NCBI GenBank assembly: GCA_965214015.1 | Contig: CBDCAS010000022.1 | Location: forward strand, 1-64,000 | DNA from: CBDCAS01 sp965214015 | GTDB lineage: Bacteria; Pseudomonadota; Gammaproteobacteria; Coxiellales; Coxiellaceae | Direction of reading: 5' to 3' | Length of the DNA stretch: 64,000 nucleotides | Shown: positions 43,727 through 52,392 of the stretch, in pieces | Layout: every line of letters begins with the position of its first letter | How positions within the stretch are numbered: position 1 is the first letter of the stretch | Notes under the pieces: generated by a model | What the model was told of the DNA's origin: nothing | What the model saw: only the letters and a program-made list of their open reading frames with translations | The model's database searches: none | Made by a program: the position numbers and the translations under genes

Positions 43727-44684
43727 AGTGGACATAAAGACTAATGTTGTTGCAGTAAAGCAATATTTTATGGGTTTGCAAGATTACATTTGCCAAATGT
43801 TAGCCCAAGAGGATGGAGCTGCTGCCTTTAGTGAAGATTCATGGAAGCATGCTGAAGCAGGAGGGGGGGGGCGTACGTGTGTTTTAGAAGCAGGTGCTGT
43901 ATTTGAGCGAGCAGGTGTTAATTTTTCACATATTATTGGCAGCCATCTTCCGAAGACTGCCACTATAAACCGCCCTGAATTGGCAGGTTGTCATTTTCAA
44001 GCTTTGGGTTTGTCTATTATTGTGCATCCTTGTAACCCTTATGTGCCTACCTCACATGCAAATATTCGTTTTTTTATTGCTGAAAAGGAGGGAGCAGATC
44101 CTGTTTGGTGGTTTGGTGGGGGCTATGATCTAACGCCTTACTATGGTTTTGAAGAAGATTGTCAACACTGGCATCAGGTTGCAAAAGCTGCCTGTCTTCC
44201 CTTTGGTCAGGATGTTTATTCACGTTTTAAAACCTGGTGCGATCATTACTTTTATTTAAAACATCGTCAAGAACCGCGTGGTATCGGTGGCTTATTTTTT
44301 GATGATATCAATGAATGGGAATTTGATCGTTGTTTTAACTTCATAAAACAAATTGGTGATAGTTATCTTAAAGCCTATTTACCGATTGTACAGCGTCGCA
44401 AGCATACCCCTTACTGTGATCGTCAACGTCGCTTTCAGCTCTATCGCCGTGGGCGCTACGTTGAATTTAATCTAGTTTATGATCGAGGTACTTTATTTGG
44501 TCTGCAAAGCGGTGGTCGTGTTGAATCTATTCTGGTTTCTCTACCTCCTCAACTAGTATTTGAATATGATTATAAGCCAGAGTCTGGTAGTGAAGAGGCT
44601 CGGCTTTATGAGTACTATTTAGTGCCGCGTAATTGGGCTGATAAAGAAACTAATGCATCATGTTATAATTTAGATGCCACATAA
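43719..44684 (+). CDS. hemF: Oxygen-dependent coproporphyrinogen III oxidase
   Basis: Aerobic heme-synthesis step forming protoporphyrinogen IX. 321 residues from ATG 43719 with GAGAGGG upstream. AGGGGRTCVLEAG, SHANIRFF, WWFGGGYDLTPYY, EPRGIGGLFFDD and RGRYVEFNLVYDRGTLFGL are diagnostic. It overlaps the serB-like gene by 8 bp at the start and the convergent cyoD by 35 bp at the end. Confidence 0.97.
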   Translation: MVEVDIKTNVVAVKQYFMGLQDYICQMLAQEDGAAAFSEDSWKHAEAGGGGRTCVLEAGAVFERAGVNFSHIIGSHLPKTATINRPELAGCHFQALGLSIIVHPCNPYVPTSHANIRFFIAEKEGADPVWWFGGGYDLTPYYGFEEDCQHWHQVAKAACLPFGQDVYSRFKTWCDHYFYLKHRQEPRGIGGLFFDDINEWEFDRCFNFIKQIGDSYLKAYLPIVQRRKHTPYCDRQRRFQLYRRGRYVEFNLVYDRGTLFGLQSGGRVESILVSLPPQLVFEYDYKPESGSEEARLYEYYLVPRNWADKETNASCYNLDAT

Positions 44685-44988
44685 TCCATAAAGAACCGCC
44701 AATAACGACCGCTAGAATTAATACAGTAAACACTCCTGACATCAGGTTCATTTGACCTTGCGCTGTTTTAGCATTAAGTCTTAGAAAATAAATAACTTGA
44801 ACTAAAAATTGTAAAATGGCGCAGGTAATAATAATCGAAAAAGTATATTCCCTGATAAATCGACCAGACATGACAGTCGCAAATGGAATCAATGTTAGAA
44901 TAACGCATAAACCAATACCAATAAGGTAGGTTCCTAATTTTTTTTGGCCAGTTCCATAATCAGGCCCAGATAGGTGAGATGTCGTCAT
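44650..44988 (-). CDS. cyoD: Cytochrome bo3 oxidase subunit IV
   Basis: 112 residues with three hydrophobic segments (LGTYLIGIGLCVILTLIPF; FSIIITCAILQFLVQVIYFL; GVFTVLILAVVIGGSLWIMWH). Small assembly or stability subunit of the quinol oxidase. It starts 1 bp after cyoC. The 3' end overlaps convergent hemF. The usual next gene cyoE (heme O synthase) is not here. Confidence 0.93.
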   Translation of the reverse strand: MTTSHLSGPDYGTGQKKLGTYLIGIGLCVILTLIPFATVMSGRFIREYTFSIIITCAILQFLVQVIYFLRLNAKTAQGQMNLMSGVFTVLILAVVIGGSLWIMWHLNYNMMH

Positions 44989-44989
44989 A

Positions 44990-45580
44990 TTACATGGCTC
45001 CCATTAAATAAACGATTGTAAATACAAAAATCCATACAATATCTAGAAAATTCCAAAATAGCCCAAGATAAGTCATACGCTTTTTGGTGAGCTTACTAAT
45101 TTTCATTATGGGGAGTTGAATCATCATGATTAAAATCCAGAATAATCCAATACTCACATGAAAGCCATGGGTTCCCACTAGTGTAAAAAAGGCTGAGGCA
45201 GCACCACTGACATGCCAGCTATAGCCTTCATGAGCCAAATGTATAAATTCATTGATTTCCATTGTGACAAAGCCAGCTCCTAGGAGGAAAGTGATTACCA
45301 GCCAAAGCTGTACTGTTTTGAGTTTATTTTTGTAAAGACCGAGTATTGCCAGACCAAAGGCTAAATTACTGGCCAATAAAAAGAAGGTTTCTCCCAGCAC
45401 GTAAGGAAGTTGAATATAGGGTTTAAGTGCTGGTCCTAAGGCACCTGGATGATGTAATACTAAATAAGTAGCAAATAATGAGGCAAACAAAATGCAATCT
45501 GTCATAATATAGAGCCAAAATCCAAAAACATCCGTTGAGTCAGTATCGTGATGATGGGCTGTTAGTTCTGCACTGCTCAT
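44990..45580 (-). CDS. cyoC: Cytochrome bo3 oxidase subunit III
   Basis: 196 residues, five hydrophobic segments. FGFWLYIMTDCILFASLFATYLVL at the N-terminus and GTHGFHVSIGLFWILIMM are subunit III signatures. The start overlaps the cyoB stop (ATGA at 45577-45580). Confidence 0.95.
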   Translation of the reverse strand: MSSAELTAHHHDTDSTDVFGFWLYIMTDCILFASLFATYLVLHHPGALGPALKPYIQLPYVLGETFFLLASNLAFGLAILGLYKNKLKTVQLWLVITFLLGAGFVTMEINEFIHLAHEGYSWHVSGAASAFFTLVGTHGFHVSIGLFWILIMMIQLPIMKISKLTKKRMTYLGLFWNFLDIVWIFVFTIVYLMGAM

Positions 45581-47568
45581 AATGTGGCCTCTTTATGCGC
45601 TTGTTCTGTTTTTTTTACGGTTTCTGCTTTAATAAAATAATCTGTATTGGTATAGAAAGTGTGGGCGAGCACAGTAGCGACAATGCCTAAGAAGCCAAGG
45701 CCTGCTGGTATCCACATATGCCAGACTATAGAGAATCCAAAGAGTCCTGAAAAGAGAGCGACTATAAAACCAGTTGGGGTATTTTTGGGCATCTGAATAT
45801 CATGATATTGATTAACAGTATGGGTAAGTGTCTCTTTTTTTTCCTGTTGTTTATTTTCCCAGTACTGATCGAGTTTGGAAACAACGGGGATATTTGCAAA
45901 ATTATAAAAGGGGGCAGGAGAACTTGTAGACCATTCTAAAGTACGACCATTCCAAGGATCACCAGTTTTGTCGCGTAATTGAGCTCGTTTTTTAATGCTG
46001 ACAATCAATTGTACTATTTGTAATCCGATACCAATGAGCACTAAAGCAGATCCTAGAGCCGCTATAATAAAATAAGGCTGTAAGGCCATATTAGCATAAT
46101 GATGTGTCCGCCTCATAACGCCCATCAAACCTAGTAAATACAGTGGCATAAAAGCAATGTAAAAACCAGCTACCCAAAAACCAAAGGACCACTTGCCCCA
46201 CTTCTCATCTAGTTGAAAACCGAAGGCTTTCGGAAACCAGTAAATAAGTCCTGCAAAATAGCCGAAAATAGCACCACCAATAATCACGTTATGAAAATGG
46301 GCGACTAAAAATAGGCTGTTATGAGTTTGAAAATCAACAGGAGGAATTGACATCAATACTCCTGTCATGCCACCGATAGCAAAAGTGGTAAAAAAAGCAA
46401 TCACCCAAAGCATTGGAGTATCTAGAGTAATTTTGCCTCTATACATAGTAAATAACCAGTTAAATACTTTGACTCCTGTAGGAATGGCAATGATCATGGT
46501 GGTGATACCAAAAAAGGTATTGACACTAGCACCTGAGCCCATAGTGAAAAAGTGATGTAACCATACAATGAAAGATAAGAAGGTAATAATTGCAATAGCA
46601 TAGACCATAGTGGTGTAACCGAATAATTTTTTCCGACTAAATGTAGCGACTATTTCTGAGAATATACCAAAGGCGGGTAAAATAAGAATATAGACTTCAG
46701 GATGTCCCCATGCCCAGATGAGGTTGATATACATCATGATGTTTCCACCTGCGTGCTGAGTAAAAAAGTGCATATCTAGTAAGCGGTCAAGTGCTAGCAA
46801 GCCTAAAGAAACTGTTAAAATTGGGAATGCAAGCGCTACTAGGATGGAAGCACATAATGATGACCAAACAAAAACTGGCATTTTCATTAAAGTCATGCCT
46901 GGACATCGCATTTTAAGAATGGTCGCAATAAAATTAATGGCACTTAACAAGCTTCCTACGCCCGCAATTTGTAATGCCCAAATATAATAGTCCACACCAA
47001 CGCCTGGGCTATAATGTAGTTCTGAAAGTGGTGGGTAGGCTAACCAACCAGTAGCCGCAAAACTACCTAATACTAAAGAGACATTACATAACATGGCTGC
47101 GACAAAAGTCATCCAAAAGCTTAATGAATTGAGATAAGGGTAAGCAACGTCTCTAGCACCAATCTGTAGAGGGACTGCGATATTCAATAAGCCGAATACA
47201 AAGGGCATCGCCACAAAGAAAATCATAATAACGCCATGGGCTGTAAAGATCTGGTCATAATGCTCTGGAGGGAGGTAGCCCATATGAGTTCCTGCTGCTA
47301 ATGCTTGTTGGGATCGCATCAATATGGCATCAGAGAATCCGCGTAATAACATCACAGCAGCTAGCAAGATATACATGATCCCAATTTTTTTATGATCTAC
47401 AGAACTGACCCATTCCTTCCAGATATAAGCCCACTTTTTAGTGACGGTAATCAGTAATAAAGCCCCCAATAACAGGACTGCCATAAAAATACCGGCCCCC
47501 ATAATAATTGGGGTATGAAAGGGAATGGCATCAAAAGTCAGTTTGCCAAAAAAGAGTTTTTGTAGCAT
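45577..47568 (-). CDS. cyoB: Cytochrome bo3 oxidase subunit I
   Basis: Catalytic heme-copper subunit that reduces oxygen and pumps protons. 663 residues from ATG 47568 (MLQKLFFGKLTFDAIPFHTP), the E. coli length, with AAGGGA upstream. WAWGHPEVYILILPAFG holds the cross-linked His-Tyr and a CuB ligand. IVWLHHFFTMGSG carries two further His ligands, and FLVAHFHNVIIGG the heme ligands. The longer frame to 47643 would overlap cyoA and is rejected. Confidence 0.97.
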   Translation of the reverse strand: MLQKLFFGKLTFDAIPFHTPIIMGAGIFMAVLLLGALLLITVTKKWAYIWKEWVSSVDHKKIGIMYILLAAVMLLRGFSDAILMRSQQALAAGTHMGYLPPEHYDQIFTAHGVIMIFFVAMPFVFGLLNIAVPLQIGARDVAYPYLNSLSFWMTFVAAMLCNVSLVLGSFAATGWLAYPPLSELHYSPGVGVDYYIWALQIAGVGSLLSAINFIATILKMRCPGMTLMKMPVFVWSSLCASILVALAFPILTVSLGLLALDRLLDMHFFTQHAGGNIMMYINLIWAWGHPEVYILILPAFGIFSEIVATFSRKKLFGYTTMVYAIAIITFLSFIVWLHHFFTMGSGASVNTFFGITTMIIAIPTGVKVFNWLFTMYRGKITLDTPMLWVIAFFTTFAIGGMTGVLMSIPPVDFQTHNSLFLVAHFHNVIIGGAIFGYFAGLIYWFPKAFGFQLDEKWGKWSFGFWVAGFYIAFMPLYLLGLMGVMRRTHHYANMALQPYFIIAALGSALVLIGIGLQIVQLIVSIKKRAQLRDKTGDPWNGRTLEWSTSSPAPFYNFANIPVVSKLDQYWENKQQEKKETLTHTVNQYHDIQMPKNTPTGFIVALFSGLFGFSIVWHMWIPAGLGFLGIVATVLAHTFYTNTDYFIKAETVKKTEQAHKEATL

Positions 47569-47584
47569 AAGGATCCCTTTTTTA

Positions 47585-48469
47585 TTAATTGGCCTTAATA
47601 GGCTCAAGGCTGAGTTTCTTGTACTGTCTAATAATATGCTCAAATAAACCGGACTGGAACGAAGAATAGTAAATCACAGGAGAAGCTGTGGAAGGTTGTG
47701 TGAGCTTTTGATACTCTGTGATCGTTAAATGGTGGGGTGATTGTTTGATTTTGTGAATCCATGACTCCATTGCATCGGCTGTGACAACGTTTACTTTAAA
47801 GTGCATATCAGAGAAACCATCCCCATTATACTGAGCATTAAGTCCGTCATAAGTACCTGCTTTAGTGGCTAGTAAATGTAATCGAGTACGCATTCCGGCC
47901 ATGGTATAAATTTGACTGCCTAATTGCGGGATAAAAAAAGCACTCATCGCGACATTATCAGAAGTTAACCAAAACTCAACTTGTCGATTGCGTGGAATTT
48001 CAAGAAAATTAATCGTTGCAATATGATACTCAGGGTAGATAAAAAGCCACTTCCAAGGTAACGCGACCGCTTTAATGAGCATAGGTTTACCAGGAATATT
48101 TATTTTTCGATAAGGGTCTAGTTCATGTGTTTTTTTCCAAGTAATAATGCCCAAGATTACAATAATAATACATGGTACTCCCCACCAAATAGATTCAAGG
48201 AATAAATTATGGCTCCATTTAGGTTGATATTCTGATGTTTTATAAGATGCACGATAGCGAAGCACAAAAGCGAAGCTCATGATAATGACAGGGATGACCA
48301 CAATGAGCATGAGTGCTAGCGCATCAAATAATAGCTCTCTTTCTTGATAAGTGATAACGCCCTTAGGATTTAACACGCCTAGCATCATATGTTGACATCC
48401 TGCTAGGTTGATAAGAAATGCACTGACGATTATTGCGAGTGATATTTTTTTGAAACATCTTTTCAACAT
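47585..48469 (-). CDS. cyoA: Cytochrome bo3 oxidase subunit II
   Basis: 294 residues. Lipoprotein signal with lipobox LAGC (Cys25), two transmembrane helices (LFDALALMLIVVIPVIIM; WWGVPCIIIVILGIITW), then a periplasmic cupredoxin-like domain (SAFFIPQLGSQIYTMAGM) without the CuA cysteines, as expected of a quinol oxidase. First gene of cyoABCD. Confidence 0.96.
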   Translation of the reverse strand: MLKRCFKKISLAIIVSAFLINLAGCQHMMLGVLNPKGVITYQERELLFDALALMLIVVIPVIIMSFAFVLRYRASYKTSEYQPKWSHNLFLESIWWGVPCIIIVILGIITWKKTHELDPYRKINIPGKPMLIKAVALPWKWLFIYPEYHIATINFLEIPRNRQVEFWLTSDNVAMSAFFIPQLGSQIYTMAGMRTRLHLLATKAGTYDGLNAQYNGDGFSDMHFKVNVVTADAMESWIHKIKQSPHHLTITEYQKLTQPSTASPVIYYSSFQSGLFEHIIRQYKKLSLEPIKAN

Positions 48470-48568
48470 TCGATATCCCTATGTATCGTTTATCATAGAA
48501 CTACTCTAGATCCTAAGAGATAGCAAGTTCATTATTGTATCATGAAGTTCAGTAGGTCTTAAAAAATC

Positions 48569-48979
48569 TTAAGGCGTTAAATTAGGTTTATAGTCTACTA
48601 TGGGTGCAATGTAACCCACATATATTAAAAGCAAACCAAACATAAGACCAAATAAACTAAATAGGGCAGGTATTTTGTCTAAGTGACGATGCATCAAAGC
48701 TTTCCAATGTCGCACAAATAATACCCTAAATATTCCAATAGCGAGCATAAAAAGACTGATGAGAGTGATTACAAGCTGCCAGCTAAAATTAAAGATACTG
48801 TGCTGCATAAATGCTAAGGAACCGAATATAATAGGCAATACACCGCCCATGATATACCCTGAGTCAGTATCTGCCATATTTTTTGCCATTATTTTGGCAT
48901 CATCTAAGTTAAATAAAATTCCTATAGATAAAATAGTTGAAATAAAGCCAAACCATCTGGCAAATATAATATAAGACAT
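48569..48979 (-). CDS. Small integral membrane protein, unknown
   Basis: 136 residues with four hydrophobic segments (IIFARWFGFISTILSIGILF; YIMGGVLPIIFGSLAFM; LVITLISLFMLAIGIFRVLF; LFSLFGLMFGLLLIYVGYI). The loop between segments 3 and 4 is basic and His-rich. Lies 99 bp upstream of cyoA in the same direction. No family recognised. Confidence 0.6.
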   Translation of the reverse strand: MSYIIFARWFGFISTILSIGILFNLDDAKIMAKNMADTDSGYIMGGVLPIIFGSLAFMQHSIFNFSWQLVITLISLFMLAIGIFRVLFVRHWKALMHRHLDKIPALFSLFGLMFGLLLIYVGYIAPIVDYKPNLTP

Positions 48980-49072
48980 AATTAATTACTCCATGTATTG
49001 GTCTTTTCCATATCAATAGATGCAAAAAGCAACTTTAACCCGATATATTATCTTTTTACATCACTTTAGGCA

Positions 49073-50419
49073 CTATGATACCTTGTATTTTTGTTCTAGG
49101 TAATGAATAGTTTGGGTTCCTTGCTGAAAATTTTTATCGTCTAACAAATCCTGATGTAGCTCAATATTGGATTTGATACCATCGATGACAAGTTCACTTA
49201 AAGCATTTTGCATACGGGCGATTGCAATAGTGCGTGTTTCACCAAAGGTAATTAATTTTCCAATTAATGAATCATAGTACGGTGGCACATAGTAACCGCT
49301 GTATAAGTGAGAATCCATGCGCACACCGAAACCTCCTGGAGGATGGTATAAATTGATTTTTCCAGGGCAAGGCATAAAGCTTTTAGGGTCTTCTGCGTTA
49401 ATACGACATTCGATGGCGTGGCCTTTAATGCGAATAGCGTCTTGGGTAAAGCTTAATGGATTCCCTGCAGCAATAGAAATTTGTTCTTTGACGATATCAA
49501 TTCCTGTCACCATTTCAGTAACAGGATGCTCTACCTGGATTCGTGTATTCATTTCAATGAAATAAAACACCCCTTGCTCGTAGAGAAATTCGAAAGTTCC
49601 TGCCCCGCGATACTGGATCGCAATACAAGCATCGACACAATTCTGCCCGATGTCATGGCGTTGTTCATCAGTAATACCTAATGCAGGCGCTTCTTCTAAT
49701 ACTTTTTGATGGCGTCTTTGAATTGAACAATCTCGTTCCCCTAAATGAACTGCATGACCTTGGCCATCAGATAAGATCTGTATTTCAATATGGCGCGGAT
49801 TTTCTAAAAACTTCTCCATATAGACTTCATCTGTGCCAAAGGCAGCCGCTGCTTCTGTTTTTGTCATAGCGATTGCATTGAGTAGTTCATGATGACTACG
49901 TACAATGCGCATGCCGCGTCCACCACCGCCGCCGGATGCTTTAATAATAATGGGATAGCCAATTTTTTCAGCCAGGGTAAGGTTTTTTTTATTGTTATCA
50001 TCGAGTGCACCATCTGAACCTGGAATGCAAGAAATGCCTGCTTTTTTCATTGCCTTAATAGCTGAGACCTTATTGCCCATTAAACGAATAATAGGGGCGC
50101 TAGGACCAATAAACACAAAGCCTGCCTTTTCAATTTGTTCTGCAAAGTCAGCATTTTCTGCTAGAAATCCATAACCAGGATGAATGGCCTCAACGTTTGT
50201 GATTTCTGCAGCACTGATAAGAGCAGGAATGTTTAAGTAACTATGTGCGCTATTGGCAGGTCCGATACAAACTGCCTCATCAGCCAATCGAACATGCATT
50301 AGATCAGCATCGGCTGTGGAGTAAACTGCTACTGTTTTTATACCTAATTCTTTACAGGCGCGTAGGATACGCAATGCAATTTCACCACGGTTGGCAATAA
50401 GAATTTTCTTAAACATCAT
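49073..50419 (-). CDS. accC: Acetyl-CoA carboxylase biotin carboxylase subunit
   Basis: ATP-grasp enzyme carboxylating biotin on AccB. 448 residues. KILIANRGEIALRILRAC, EAIHPGYGFLAENA, the glycine-rich loop ASGGGGGRGMR, MEKFLENPRHIEIQ and FIEMNTRIQVEHPVTE are diagnostic. Two adjacent ATGs (50419, 50416) are possible starts; AAGGT spacing slightly favours the second. accB lies 64 bp upstream. Confidence 0.97.
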   Translation of the reverse strand: MMFKKILIANRGEIALRILRACKELGIKTVAVYSTADADLMHVRLADEAVCIGPANSAHSYLNIPALISAAEITNVEAIHPGYGFLAENADFAEQIEKAGFVFIGPSAPIIRLMGNKVSAIKAMKKAGISCIPGSDGALDDNNKKNLTLAEKIGYPIIIKASGGGGGRGMRIVRSHHELLNAIAMTKTEAAAAFGTDEVYMEKFLENPRHIEIQILSDGQGHAVHLGERDCSIQRRHQKVLEEAPALGITDEQRHDIGQNCVDACIAIQYRGAGTFEFLYEQGVFYFIEMNTRIQVEHPVTEMVTGIDIVKEQISIAAGNPLSFTQDAIRIKGHAIECRINAEDPKSFMPCPGKINLYHPPGGFGVRMDSHLYSGYYVPPYYDSLIGKLITFGETRTIAIARMQNALSELVIDGIKSNIELHQDLLDDKNFQQGTQTIHYLEQKYKVS

Positions 50420-50483
50420 TTTTTACCTTAATAGATCTCGTAGCAAATCGTATGGGTTTTTTGATACCAACCACAGAATATTC

Positions 50484-50951
50484 TTATTTGTCGGTATCAA
50501 TAATAAATAGTGGTTGATCGTACTCAACTGGCTGCTCATTATCCACCAGACGTGCACTAAGAGTTCCTGATCGATCTGCTTCAATTTTATTAAACATCTT
50601 CATAGCTTCAATTAAACATAATACATCGCCAGTCTCTACATGTTGTCCTACAGCCACAAAAGGCGCGGCTCCAGGTTCTGTTGCTAGATAGACTGTACCG
50701 ACCATGGGTGATTTGATTGGATAACCTTCTGGTGTTTTTTTAGCTTCTTTTTTAACAGGTTCTTGTGAGGCTGCCATAGTAATAGGTGGGGAGTGTGGTG
50801 TTGCGATAGTAGAAGGTGGTGTCATAGCTGGGGTCGATGGTGAAGAAGTCGCATTAATACGAACCGATTCTTCTCCAGATTTTACCTCTAATTCTCCAAT
50901 CCCGGTTTCTTTCACAAGCTCAATTAGTTTTTTGATTTTTCGGGTGTCCAT
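50484..50951 (-). CDS. accB: Biotin carboxyl carrier protein of acetyl-CoA carboxylase
   Basis: 155 residues. N-terminal coiled or helical part, a Pro/Thr/Ser-rich linker (about 35-65), and the biotinyl domain with lysine K118 in LIEAMKMFNKIEA. It starts 2 bp after the aroQ stop. Confidence 0.96.
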   Translation of the reverse strand: MDTRKIKKLIELVKETGIGELEVKSGEESVRINATSSPSTPAMTPPSTIATPHSPPITMAASQEPVKKEAKKTPEGYPIKSPMVGTVYLATEPGAAPFVAVGQHVETGDVLCLIEAMKMFNKIEADRSGTLSARLVDNEQPVEYDQPLFIIDTDK

Positions 50952-50953
50952 AA

Positions 50954-51400
50954 TTATTTCCTATTGGTTAGATAATGATGCGTTGCATTAAGAGCGAGCT
51001 CATAACTATAAGCACCAAAGCCCATAATGCTGCCCACTGCGATGTCAGCAAGGTAAGAAGTATGGCGGAATGATTCACGTGCTTTAATATTAGAGAGGTG
51101 TACTTCAATAAAGGGAATACCCACCGCTAACAGCGAATCACGTAATGCAACGCTGGTATGTGTATAGGCTGCAGGATTAATGATAATAAAAGCTATTTCT
51201 TGGGAAGAGGCTGCTTGAATGTAGTTAACGAGCTCATATTCAGCGTTGCTTTGGTAAGATAAGAGCTCATAGCCCATTGCCTGCGCCTGAGTTTTAAGCA
51301 CGTGGTTAATGTTGTCAAGCTGTATAGTACCATAAGTCTCAGTTTCTCGAGTGCCGAGGAGGTTGAGATTAGGCCCATGTAATACCATTATTTTGACCAT
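50954..51400 (-). CDS. aroQ: 3-dehydroquinate dehydratase, type II
   Basis: Shikimate-pathway enzyme, 148 residues. HGPNLNLLGTRETETYG carries the catalytic Arg/Tyr loop. SNAEYELVNYI, IINPAAYTHTSVALRDSL and EVHLSNIKARESFRHTSYL match the type II family. First gene of aroQ-accB-accC. A decayed copy of its 5' end lies 80 bp upstream. Confidence 0.96.
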   Translation of the reverse strand: MVKIMVLHGPNLNLLGTRETETYGTIQLDNINHVLKTQAQAMGYELLSYQSNAEYELVNYIQAASSQEIAFIIINPAAYTHTSVALRDSLLAVGIPFIEVHLSNIKARESFRHTSYLADIAVGSIMGFGAYSYELALNATHHYLTNRK

Positions 51401-51480
51401 TTGGGAATTGTGCCTGAGAAGAGAGTTATTGTCTAGATCGACGCAATTGTTATTGTTTTATCTGAAGTTAGAAGCAAGTG

Positions 51481-51611
51481 ATTGCCTGTGCTTGAGGCTT
51501 AAGCACGCAGTTAATGTTGTCAAACTCTATAGCACCAAAGCTCTTAGTTTCTCAAGTACCGGGGAGTTTGGAGTTGGGCCCATTAATACCATTATTTTGA
51601 CCATTTGGGAG
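51481..51611 (-). pseudogene. Decayed duplicate of the aroQ 5' end
   Basis: About 130 bp align closely with 51278-51406, including the start MVKIMVL and the following GP-x-x-N. A base change makes the frame read MVKIMVLMGPTPNSPVLEKL and then stop, so it is dead. Same strand as aroQ. It looks like a partial tandem duplication or the trace of an excision/insertion. Confidence 0.8.
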
Positions 51612-51659
51612 TCACCAGAACCTTAAAACAGACCAGGGCTATCACCCCCAGAGACCACA

Positions 51660-51739
51660 ACAGCTTATGCAAGAAAGAAGTATATGCAGATGTAAGCCAC
51701 GATAAAATATCTCGTTATCTTAAAAAATGTAATCTCTAG
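51660..51739 (+). pseudogene. Transposase N-terminal fragment (IS701/IS4-like)
   Basis: A short frame reads KKEVYADVSHDKISRYLKKC and stops at about 51737-51739. SHDxxxRxL matches the N-terminal motif of both DDE transposases in this window (SHDSYNRYL and SHDSVSRWL), but the sequence belongs to neither. Probably a relic of a third element. Confidence 0.4.
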
Positions 51740-52037
51740 GCTATCAGATGTATGATTCTTGCAACACTGCTAAGTACTTTATGTAAAGATCAGTTAAAAT
51801 AAGCACATTTATAGAAATGCCTCTTTCCAATAAAAACATGTATTTGATAGTAAGGTTCTGTAAGAGGACAGCGGCATGAGTCGACTCCTGCTCTATTATT
51901 ACTTCAGTTTCTAGAATTTTTTTAGGATCTTTAATATTTCATTAATTATTTTTGTTTATTATAAGGTAAAGTATTCTGCCTAAACTTTTTAGGGTTTGAA
52001 GTGTAGCAGAGCTATTTGTTGAATAGAGAGTAATATT
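51740..52037. other. Non-coding stretch
   Basis: AT-rich, with stops in all frames. TTCTTGCAACA near 51751 partly matches an IS6-family terminal repeat but is too short to call. No other signal is seen. Confidence 0.35.
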
Positions 52038-52288
52038 ATGAGTTTTGAAAATGTGTTTAATCTTTTGCAAGGGATAGAAAATCCTTATGCAATAAAGTTA
52101 ATCCTTAAGGAACTATTATTAAGGGCATGTTTTAGATCAGATTGCTGAAAAATATAAATGAAATAGTGCAATTAGTGGGATCCCAATTTTCAGAAGAAGA
52201 AAATTGTGTTCTCATCATTCGCACTATTAATAATATTATTAATTTCAATCAAAGTTTTGTGCCTATGACAAGCTGTTCAAAAGATTGA
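52038..52288 (+). pseudogene. Decayed small gene, one frameshift
   Basis: ATG 52038 follows AGAGAG and opens MSFENVFNLLQGIENPYAIK, stopping after 36 codons. The next frame continues in a similar style (LLKNINEIVQLVGSQFSEEE ... NIINFNQSFVP) to a stop at 52286-52288. The style resembles the N-terminal region of the ankyrin protein that follows (FYFLIHLNFNDKSFVNN). It may be the remnant of a related protein. No family assigned. Confidence 0.4.
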
Positions 52289-52392
52289 TTTTCTAAAAAT
52301 CTTTTAATAGATTTTAAATTTTTTTAAATGCGAGAATGGATAGGGAATTTTTAGGGAGGAAAATGTAACTATAAAATTAGAGTGACTAGAGT

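Noticed and set aside
51351..51626. 91-codon plus-strand frame across the aroQ start and its duplicate
   Set aside because: It is the antisense shadow of aroQ and its decayed copy. The two halves repeat each other because of the duplication.
51745..51765. Possible IS6-family terminal repeat (TTCTTGCAACA)
   Set aside because: Only 11 bases match, the next bases diverge, and no internal IS6 sequence follows.
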